Shown: in pieces, positions 20,225 through 28,100 of the stretch | Position numbering within the stretch: position 1 is the stretch's first letter | How the letters are laid out: every line of letters starts with the position of its first letter | Made by a program: the position numbers and the translations under genes | The notes under the pieces: generated by a model | Databases searched by the model: none | Seen by the model: the letters and a program-made list of their open reading frames with translations, nothing else | What the model was told of the DNA's origin: nothing | From: Kangiellaceae bacterium | Lineage (GTDB): Bacteria > Pseudomonadota > Gammaproteobacteria > Enterobacterales > Kangiellaceae | Direction: 5' to 3' | DNA length: 64,000 nt | Assembly (NCBI GenBank): GCA_026196875.1 | Contig: JAPHTP010000057.1 | Coordinates: 1-64,000, forward strand

Positions 20225-20299
20225 AATACTTAGCTGGATGATATGATGGTATCAAGAACGGTTAATATAAAATCAAAAATATAGAGGGAGCATAAGGCG

Positions 20300-21157
20300 T
20301 TGGATCATTGTGCAAATTGTCAATTTGAACTTAGCGGAAGTTTCTGCGCGAATTGTGGGCAATCAGTCAAGAGTCGGCGAGGCCCGATCTGGCAGGTTAT
20401 AGGTGAGTTTACCGAAGAGGTTTTTGCTCCTAATTCTAAGTTTTTTAGCAGCCTCGTTGACCTAGTGTTTAAGCCCGGTAAATTAAGTCGTAAATTTATC
20501 GATGGCAAACGCGTTTCGATTTTGCCTCCAGTGCGTATGTATTTGGTCATAAGTTTACTCTTCTTTATTGTTTTCGAAATTCCGACAGTCGATGTTAGCG
20601 AAAAAAATGTCTATATAGGAGATGCTCTTCTGGGGAAAGAAGAGCCCGCCAAGGGACAGGCTACGCTTTCTTTCTTTTCTACTGTAAACAGCGACGATCC
20701 CATTTCGCGATGGGTTAATGATTCGTTTGCCGACAAAAAAGAATTAATGTTAAAGCTGGAACCTCAGGTTACAGTCGATAGAATATTTTATAATCTTGAA
20801 AATGCCTTGCCTAATGCAGTTGTACTTTTTCTTCCTTTATTCGCTTTGCTGATGAAATTGATCTACTTCTTTAAGCGAGTACTCTACTTTGACCATTTAA
20901 TTTTTTCGTTGCACGTTCAATCCTGGTTAATGCTGATGGCGATGATTATTTATGGCCTCGCCCAGATAAATATCCAATGGGCCTGGTTGTCAGCATTGGT
21001 TCCAATTTATTTAGCCAAGGCGCAAAAGGAAGTGTACCGACAAACTTATTGGCTGGTTATTCCAAAAACGCTTGCGATTTTTTTCATCTATATTCTGTTA
21101 TTGACCTTGGTTGGCGTTGCCGCAATGCTAGCGGCGATAATGATGTTTGGAGATTAA
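20300..21157 (+). CDS. DUF3667 family membrane protein with N-terminal zinc ribbon
   Basis: 285 residues from a TTG start with AGGGAG and AAGG upstream; no ATG occurs before the zinc ribbon. The first 25 residues hold two CxxC pairs (CANC and CANCGQS), the typical zinc-ribbon opening of DUF3667 proteins. A conserved cytoplasmic segment (VIGEFTEEVFAPNSKFFSSL) follows, then a TM helix (about 80-95), a polar loop of about 75 residues, and three or four C-terminal TM helices. The function of the family is not known. The stop lies 4 bp before the threonine aldolase start, so both are probably cotranscribed. Confidence 0.85.
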   Translation: MDHCANCQFELSGSFCANCGQSVKSRRGPIWQVIGEFTEEVFAPNSKFFSSLVDLVFKPGKLSRKFIDGKRVSILPPVRMYLVISLLFFIVFEIPTVDVSEKNVYIGDALLGKEEPAKGQATLSFFSTVNSDDPISRWVNDSFADKKELMLKLEPQVTVDRIFYNLENALPNAVVLFLPLFALLMKLIYFFKRVLYFDHLIFSLHVQSWLMLMAMIIYGLAQINIQWAWLSALVPIYLAKAQKEVYRQTYWLVIPKTLAIFFIYILLLTLVGVAAMLAAIMMFGD

Positions 21158-21161
21158 ACCA

Positions 21162-22172
21162 ATGATCGATTTTAGGAGTGATACGGTTACCAGACCTTGT
21201 CATGCAATGCGAAAAGCTATGGCTAATGCTGAGGTTGGTGATGATGTATATGGTGACGACCCCACGGTCAATGGTGTTCAACAAAAAGTTGCAGACATGT
21301 TTGGTACAGAAGCTGCGTTACTGGTACCAAGCGGTACCCAGAGTAATTTGATTGCGTTATTGAGTCATTGCCAACGCGGCGATGAATATATAGTCGGACA
21401 GGAATATCATACTTACCTTTACGAAGCTGGTGGGGCTGCAACGCTTGGCGGCATTGTGCCTCAGCCATTGCCAGTCGAAGCTGATGGTAGTCTTTTTCTC
21501 GATAAAATCCAATCATCGATTAAACCTGACGATGTCCATTTTGCCAAAACACGTTTATTGAGCTTAGAAAATACCCACAACGGCAAGGTGGTTCCTCCTG
21601 AGTATATCAATTCTGCAATTCAATTAGCACGAGACAATCAGCTTTTATGTCATCTTGATGGGGCCCGTCTTTTCAATGCTGCGATAGCAAGTGGCCGTTC
21701 TGTTCCGTCTTTAGTTAAAGGTTTCGATTCTGTTTCAGTTTGTTTTTCCAAAGGACTCGGCGCACCAGTAGGTTCGATGCTTTGTGGTAATTACAATTTA
21801 ATTGAACAGGCAAAGCGCTGGCGGAAAATGCTGGGTGGCGGGATGCGCCAAGCGGGTATAGTTGCGGCGGCTATCGACTTTGCTTTGGAGAATAATATTC
21901 ATCGCTTAAAAGAGGATCATGAGAATGCACTATTGCTAGCAGAATTGCTCAGTGAAATAGGTAATATTAGAGTTAATCCTCCACAAACAAATATGGTATA
22001 TATCGAGTTTGATTCTGAAGTCGACACACAAAAAATAGCACGAAAACTAAGGCAAAAAAATATTTTGATTTCTGCATCACGCAGAACAAGGCTGGTCACT
22101 CATCTTAATATTTCAGAGCAAGATATTGAGAAATTCGTTTACGAACTCCGGCAGCTGATGAGAATAAATTAG
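21162..22172 (+). CDS. ltaE: Low-specificity L-threonine aldolase
   Basis: 336 residues from ATG 21162, which has GGAG nine bases upstream; an in-frame TTG at 21147 overlaps the previous gene and is unlikely. This PLP enzyme splits L-threonine and L-allo-threonine to glycine and acetaldehyde. It opens with the diagnostic MIDFRSDTVTRP. It has GDDVYGDDPTVN, the substrate-pocket segment LSLENTHNGKVV, Asp166 in HLDGARL and the Schiff-base Lys197 in CFSKGLGAPVGS. Length and motif order match the family throughout. It sits directly behind the DUF3667 gene in a two-gene unit; I see no functional link between the two. Confidence 0.93.
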   Translation: MIDFRSDTVTRPCHAMRKAMANAEVGDDVYGDDPTVNGVQQKVADMFGTEAALLVPSGTQSNLIALLSHCQRGDEYIVGQEYHTYLYEAGGAATLGGIVPQPLPVEADGSLFLDKIQSSIKPDDVHFAKTRLLSLENTHNGKVVPPEYINSAIQLARDNQLLCHLDGARLFNAAIASGRSVPSLVKGFDSVSVCFSKGLGAPVGSMLCGNYNLIEQAKRWRKMLGGGMRQAGIVAAAIDFALENNIHRLKEDHENALLLAELLSEIGNIRVNPPQTNMVYIEFDSEVDTQKIARKLRQKNILISASRRTRLVTHLNISEQDIEKFVYELRQLMRIN

Positions 22173-22239
22173 CATGGTTTAAGAATTTGGCCAAAGCCTA
22201 CTTGAGATTAAAATTTGTTCAGGCGATTAATTTTTTCGC

Positions 22240-22262
22240 CGGAGATAGTATCTCGACTTTTT
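22240..22262 (+). terminator. Weak terminator-like hairpin after ltaE
   Basis: A short GAGAT/ATCTC stem is followed by GACTTTTT, with an adjacent GGCGA/TCGCC dyad upstream. It is compatible with a weak terminator for the ltaE unit. Confidence 0.3.
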
Positions 22263-22415
22263 GGGTGATTCATTTCACGCTTTGGTTGCGGCCACATTAC
22301 AATGTCATCTCATACCCATAATTTCCTTGCAGCGTTAAGCGGCTAATATGCACAGTATTATTCAATTTGTAAGCCTAACGCGAATATCAAAATAAATAAC
22401 ACAAGGAAATTAGTA

Positions 22416-22895
22416 ATGAAGAATAAAATGAAAACTTTGATTGTTGCTTCAGCAGCTCTTTCATTAACGGGATTGGTACAGGCCGAAGATTTAACGGTAT
22501 CTAAGAAAACCAGTAAAAAAGATGACTATTCAATATCAGCAGCTGATTATAAAGCTACACCTGAGCTACTTGACCAAGCAAAAATTAGCATGGCCGCTAG
22601 CTCTTCTCCTAAAATGAAATGCTTGGTAGATACTCCTGCATGGGATCTCTGGGGCTCACCTTTTTGTTTCAGTGCTGGATTTGCGAGAAGTACTACCGCT
22701 TACTTCCAAATTGATAACATGCCTAGTAACTATACCGTAAATTGGTCTGATAGCCGCTGTAGTTCGACGTCTCGAACTTGTGCACTGCCGATTCGTACTT
22801 ATCAATCGATTAGTCTTTCTGCTACCGTGTTAAATCACGGTAACAATACCTTCACTCAAACTAGTTCAACAGCTGAATATGAAGGTATGAACTAA
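22416..22895 (+). CDS. Small secreted protein with four cysteines, function unknown
   Basis: 159 residues with AAGGA ahead of the ATG. A clear signal peptide (MKNKMK, hydrophobic core, LVQAED) predicts export and cleavage after VQA. The mature protein begins with a Lys-rich spacer (SKKTSKKDDYS). It then has a C-terminal domain rich in Ser/Thr and aromatic residues with four cysteines (KCLVDT, PFCFSAG, SRCSS and RTCAL) that could form two disulfides. The beta-rich pattern around YTVNWSDSRC suggests an Ig-like or small beta-sandwich fold, but I do not recognise a named family. It stands alone, with a hairpin 30 bp downstream. Confidence 0.75.
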   Translation: MKNKMKTLIVASAALSLTGLVQAEDLTVSKKTSKKDDYSISAADYKATPELLDQAKISMAASSSPKMKCLVDTPAWDLWGSPFCFSAGFARSTTAYFQIDNMPSNYTVNWSDSRCSSTSRTCALPIRTYQSISLSATVLNHGNNTFTQTSSTAEYEGMN

Positions 22896-22924
22896 TAGCT
22901 GAGATGAGGAATCGTTGAGGATTG

Positions 22925-22945
22925 CCGAACGGGCTCTCCGTTCGG
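22925..22945 (+). terminator. Strong stem-loop after the small secreted protein gene
   Basis: CCGAACGG (22925-22932) and CCGTTCGG (22938-22945) are exact complements around a GCTCT loop. An outer GATT/AATC pair extends the stem. There is no long T-run, so it may be an mRNA 3'-end stabiliser or a Rho-independent terminator of modest strength. Confidence 0.5.
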
Positions 22946-23074
22946 AATCTTCAGAACTAGATTCTATCGCTATGGAAAAGATATATTTTAGAGTTCTTGC
23001 AGGCCTTACGAGGGAATGCTGTTGGGTAATAGTATCTGGCTGCTATTTAAGCAATGAGCAGTTTCGTAGATAAA

Positions 23075-23866
23075 TCATTCAATATTCGAATCCCTTTGAG
23101 TTCTTTCTCTGCTAAGCGAGATCTGATCTTTAATAACTTCTGCTATCCACTCCGGATCGTCCTGGGGTAAATCGTGTCCACCCCAATGATGTATATCCGA
23201 TGTTGCGCTAAAATACTTAATCAATGCCTGACTGCATTTAGGACTTACTAGTCTATCTGCGCGTGAATAAACCACATGAACAGGAGGCATTTGGTCTTTA
23301 AACGGTAATTTAAAACGAGCCCCCGCTGCTATTTGGCGAATTTGGTTTTTTAAGCTAACCGGATGCTCTCTTTGAATGCCAATCCAACGAGCGATCACTT
23401 GTTGGTCAACCGGTCTGGAGTTGCAAGTGAGCTTATATATAGATGTTTCCTGTTCGCGCAATGATAAACCTATAATTGTCCGTGGGTGTAGACTCGCATT
23501 GAGTAAATTAAGTCTCTGATAAAAGGGATTGAGTCTCGAGCTAGAATTGATTAAGACAAGGCGAGAGAATTTATTGGGGAAACGCGATGCCCACTCTAGC
23601 GCTATCATCCCTCCGAGAGAAAGGCCGATCAGCAGTGTCGGTAAATCGGATTGGCAAAGCTGTTTTTCCATCGATGAGATGTACTGACCAAGCTTTAATG
23701 GTGACTCAGACTGATAGAGCTTTCCTGCTCCGGGTAAATCGGGGGTTTCTATTTTCGTTTGCGGACATAAGAAATTCAACTTTTTCACCAAAGGTTTCCA
23801 GTGTTTTTGATCGCGCCCTAGCCCTCTGAGAAGAATAACTCTGTTTTCATATGGTTTTATGTTCAT
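23075..23866 (-). CDS. Alpha/beta hydrolase
   Basis: 263 residues from ATG 23866. That ATG overlaps the upstream gene's stop as ATGA; a longer frame back to 23938 exists, but the coupled start is far better. The fold is evident: RGLGRDQKHWKPL after the first strand, nucleophile Ser83 in GLSLGG, acid Asp in YSRADRLVSP and His in WGGHDLPQDDPEW. There is no signal peptide, so it is cytoplasmic. The substrate is unknown; esterase, lactonase or peptide hydrolase are all possible. Tight coupling to a zinc carboxypeptidase-like gene suggests that the two act on the same molecule. Confidence 0.85.
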   Translation of the reverse strand: MNIKPYENRVILLRGLGRDQKHWKPLVKKLNFLCPQTKIETPDLPGAGKLYQSESPLKLGQYISSMEKQLCQSDLPTLLIGLSLGGMIALEWASRFPNKFSRLVLINSSSRLNPFYQRLNLLNASLHPRTIIGLSLREQETSIYKLTCNSRPVDQQVIARWIGIQREHPVSLKNQIRQIAAGARFKLPFKDQMPPVHVVYSRADRLVSPKCSQALIKYFSATSDIHHWGGHDLPQDDPEWIAEVIKDQISLSRERTQRDSNIE

Positions 23867-24927
23867 CAGTCTTCTCGATACCAAAGTGAGTCCGCCATCT
23901 GCCTTAGTTGAGCAAATTGTTCCTGAGTTGGAAACCAATTTTTGTAGCTATAAATCGCATGACGAAAGAAATCAAATAAAGGTAAGTGTCGCCTTAGCGT
24001 ACGTTGTTGTCTATGAGCCACCATCGGGTTAAACATACCTTCCACAGAGAACAGTTGAGAAGGTTTCTTTTTAACCCAATTCCATGAACCCATCTCCAGG
24101 GTAAGCGGAATAAAATTATGGTTTTCAGGTGGCCTGTTAAACGACTTATAACTATAGTCCCAAAAGTCGCCGTGGGTCATATAGTGATTCGACTGGGGTT
24201 CAAAAACATAGTGATGATTAGGGTAAGAGTTATCCCACAATAGTTTTAACGCCATAATAGGGGCAATACCCTTTAGTGGTCGGCGGCGATAAGCATAAGG
24301 AAACCAGATCCGATCTCTAAATCCAAAGCCTGAGTGGCAATCCAATGAGATAACCAGGGGGGAGTTTGCGCATAGAGATTCCACTTGTTCAAATAAAATT
24401 TCGTTTTCGTCTTCCATCTTATCAGCATCACCACGATACCAGGATAATCGGTTTGTGATGCGATGGCCTCCAAGTAGAAATGGGACTTTTTCATCTGCCT
24501 CGATTGGTGCATTGCGCATCAGATCAACACCATTGCCATTAGCTCTAGTGTTTTTAAGCATACCTATCGGATTCACAATTGGCAGAAAAGTGATACTCAT
24601 ATGTTGAAGCGAATCCAGTAAACTTTTCTCCCAGGTTAATCGATTAAACCATGTGCCCAGAAGAGCAATCGCAACTCGGCTCCCAATTTTCTCCACGCCA
24701 TGTACGCCGCCGATGACGATCAACCTTGGCAATCCCGGTGAGAGATTGCCAATGTCGACTCTATAGATGGGTAATTCGAAACCCTGGTACTCTAATTTCT
24801 GTAGCACCTTAATTTGAGTGGTATCTGGAGCTTGTCTTAGTATTCGTTCGAGCTCAATTAACTCAGGAAATCTCTTTTTCAATTCCCGAGTGTTTTCAGT
24901 TGATTCCGATTTCGTTTTATCGAGCAT
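23866..24927 (-). CDS. M14-family zinc carboxypeptidase-like protein
   Basis: 353 residues. The zinc ligands of M14 metallopeptidases are visible: His76 and Glu79 in GGVHGVEK, and His198 in SLDCHSGFG. The likely general base is Glu278 in LTLEMGSWNW. Arg/Asn-type substrate residues occur in NGVDLMRNAP. No signal peptide is seen, which points to cytoplasmic processing of peptides or an N-acyl amino acid rather than secretion. It is the first gene of a two-gene leftward unit; its stop overlaps the hydrolase start by four bases. It is divergent from the hybrid kinase at 25166. The exact substrate is not deducible from sequence. Confidence 0.85.
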   Translation of the reverse strand: MLDKTKSESTENTRELKKRFPELIELERILRQAPDTTQIKVLQKLEYQGFELPIYRVDIGNLSPGLPRLIVIGGVHGVEKIGSRVAIALLGTWFNRLTWEKSLLDSLQHMSITFLPIVNPIGMLKNTRANGNGVDLMRNAPIEADEKVPFLLGGHRITNRLSWYRGDADKMEDENEILFEQVESLCANSPLVISLDCHSGFGFRDRIWFPYAYRRRPLKGIAPIMALKLLWDNSYPNHHYVFEPQSNHYMTHGDFWDYSYKSFNRPPENHNFIPLTLEMGSWNWVKKKPSQLFSVEGMFNPMVAHRQQRTLRRHLPLFDFFRHAIYSYKNWFPTQEQFAQLRQMADSLWYRED

Positions 24928-25080
24928 GTTATTGGATAACTTATCTGCGCTATCTTCACCTTCAAACCTACGAGTTTAGGTGAGTTAAATAACAAATTTA
25001 TGAATAGTCATTTTAATAAAATTCAATTAACGGTTTGTTATAGAGAATAGACTTAATTTGCTCGGCCAACTGCATTATTT

Positions 25081-25108
25081 TTGACTATCCTTATAAGACC
25101 GGTATCTT
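25081..25108 (+). promoter_or_regulatory. Candidate sigma70 promoter for the solute-binding hybrid kinase
   Basis: TTGACT (25081-25086) and TATCTT (25103-25108) are separated by 16 bp and lie about 60 bp ahead of the ATG at 25166. The fit to consensus is fair. No experimental start site is implied. Confidence 0.4.
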
Positions 25109-25165
25109 TTTACTAGCTATGTACAAATAACAATAAGAAACCTTTACTAGCGAGAATAATCCCAT

Positions 25166-28100
25166 ATGGTGAAATTGTATCCTTCTGTTTTTAAAGGAAA
25201 AAATATAGAGGGCTTACATTTGATATTGTTGGCCAGCGTGGTCACTTTATGCTTATTTCTATTTACTTCTGCTAGTTTTGCGGCGTCAAGTCAATCGTCA
25301 GAATCCCAAGATGTTCTCGACAAAGTAACCATCCAATTAAAATGGCGTCATCAATTCCAATTTGCCGGTTATTACGCGGCCATCCAGCAGGGGTATTATG
25401 AATTAGAGGGAATTGAGGTTGAACTCGTTGAAAGGCAATTAGGCAAGGATACTCATCAAGCTGTGGTAGATGGAGATGCTGAATACGGAGTGTCTGATGC
25501 GGGCTTAATTTTGGCTCGCCTAAAAGCCAAACCTTTGGTGTTGGTATCGCAAATATACCAGCACTCTCCTCTGGTCATCATGGCACACAAACATGATGGA
25601 ATAACGACACCATACGATTTAAAAAACAGACGCTTGATGATTGACAGGGGCGGACAAAGTCATTTAGCTATCGAAGCAATGATTACCGATACGCTTGGTT
25701 CGATGAATGAAGTTGAAGTAGTCGAACTGAATTTTGACCTAACCGATTTTGCCTCGAAAAATGTTGATGCGATGGCGGGGTATATTACTGCGCAGCCGTT
25801 TGACCTAAATCAACGGGGTGTAGAACTTGCTTTTATTGATCCGCGATTCTATGGGTTCGATTTTTACGGAGACAACCTGTTTACATCTGAACAAGAGTAT
25901 TTTCAAAATCCTGAAAGAGTCAACAAAATTCGCCGTGCCACAATTAAAGGGTGGCAATATGCGCTTAGCAATCCCGATGAAATCATCGATCTGATTCAAA
26001 AAAAATACAACGCGAAGCTCTCGAAAGAAAGGTTAACTTATGAGTCAAAGCTTATTTCTCGAATGATAAATGCCGATCAGATCCCGCTGGGTACAATTTC
26101 GGAAAAGCGGATCAAAGACATTGTTGCGACCTTTAAAAAAAATGTGAAGCTTCCGAACACTGCGTCTTGGCACGGTTTAATTCTCTCAGAAAAAAACTTC
26201 GGCAAATCTTTATTACCTACAGGCTCTTTTCTCAAGCTAACGCAGGAGGAGCAAGCCTGGTTGCAACAGCATCAAGTTATTAGGGTAATGAATGAACCTG
26301 ATTATGCGCCGTACGATTTCGTTATCAATGGAAAACCCGTCGGTTATTCCATTGATTATGTCAAATTGATTGAAGGCCGCCTTGGAGTTCGTTTCGAGTT
26401 TGTCCAAGATAACTTCTCTGAGTTAATGGAAAAAGCGAAGAAGAAGGAAGTCGATCTATTACACAGCCTATTTAAATACCCAGTGGAAAGAGAAGAGTTT
26501 TTGAATTTCACGCGCCCTTATAAAAGCTCAGTTAATTCAATTGTTACTCGTAAAGGTGAAGAAGTTAAAAACGGTTTACTCGATTTAAAAGGGCTCAGAG
26601 TTGCCGCTGTTCCGGGGGATGCAGCGAGTGGATTGTTGACAACAAACCACCCCGAAATCAAACTAGTTAATGTAAATGATTACGAGGAAGCGTTAATTGC
26701 CGTTGCTTTAGGGAGAGCCGACGCAACCATTTTGGAGCTACCGACAGCTAACTATCTAATTAAGAAACATTTGATTAATAACTTGAGTGTTTCTTCTGAG
26801 CTCAAAGAAAAAAGTGTAGATTATCGATATCGACTCGCGGTGAGAAAAGACTGGCAGGAATTTATTCCAATATTAGAAAAGGCAATGGACAGCTTGAGTT
26901 TGGAGGAACTTGACGCGTTAGATGAAAAATGGATGAGGTCCGCCGACGAAAGCGAAAGTAGCGATCTACCGGAGGGTTTTTTGGGGCTTAACTATATCGC
27001 AACCTTAATCGGTATTTTGGTATTTATAGTCATTATCCTACTGGTACTCTACCGTATCCTTGATAGCTCAAAACAGGATCCAATTAAATTTCAGTTTTCT
27101 TCTAGTTCTGGGAATAAGGTGGCGATAACCTTCAATTCCTTGCTTATCAGTATTGCATTTGTTCTCGGCGTTTGGGCTCTCGATAACATTAAAACCAAAG
27201 TTAAGCAAAATATGCAACAGTCGCTGCAAACCGTTATGCAGACCACTATGGAAGCTTTGCAGATTTGGATGGAAGATCAATTCAAGACACTAAACTATAT
27301 AGCCCAGGATCCTGAACTGCTTTCATTAACGCTCCCTCAGTTAACAAAAAGCCAACGAGGTGAGTTGTTACTAGGAACAAAAGAGCTTGAGGAACTTCGA
27401 AATTATTTTCAGCAAATGCGAGATAGGGGAGGGCAGCACGGATTTTTTATTATTGATAAAGAAGGGGTGAGTATTGCATCGCAAAGAGACGCAAATGTCG
27501 GAACCGTTAACTTGATTAAGCGATACCAGCCAGATCTGTTTCAGAAAGCGCTTAATGGCTCCAATGTGTTTGTTCCTCCGATGCCATCGGATGTTGAAAT
27601 TGATGGAATAGAGAATATTAAAGGCATGCAGGTTCCACCAACAATGTTTTTTTTAGTACCGTTAAAAGATCAGGATGGAACCGTAATCGCGCTGTTATCC
27701 AAGAGATATAATCCATATGAGCAATATACGCGTATTAATCAACTGGGTCGATTGGGCGAGTCAGGCGAAACCTACATGTTCGGTAAAAATGGTGAGTTGT
27801 TCACAGAAAGCCGTTTCCAAAAACAACTGGTTGATACAGGGCTAGTCGAATCCTCTGGGCAGAGCATTTTATCTTTATCAATAAAAGATCCGGGCGAAGA
27901 TTTAACGACACAAAAAAAGGCAATAATTGATCAATCTAACCTACCTTTAACCTTCATGGCTGCAAGTGCAACTAGGGGCGAGTCGAATGTTAATGTTGAG
28001 GGATATCGAGACTATCGCGGCGTATCTGTCATTGGGGCTTGGAGCTGGGACCACGAACACGAAGTCGGTATTGCTACTGAAGTCGATTTGGATGAATCGT

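Larger units (their letters stand above)
19937..20299. other. Intergenic region with terminator and a second dyad
   Basis: 363 bp without a supportable gene. It contains the long hairpin at 20011-20051 after ilvH and a perfect 9-bp inverted repeat at 20201-20224 ahead of the DUF3667 gene. Nothing else stands out. Confidence 0.5.
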
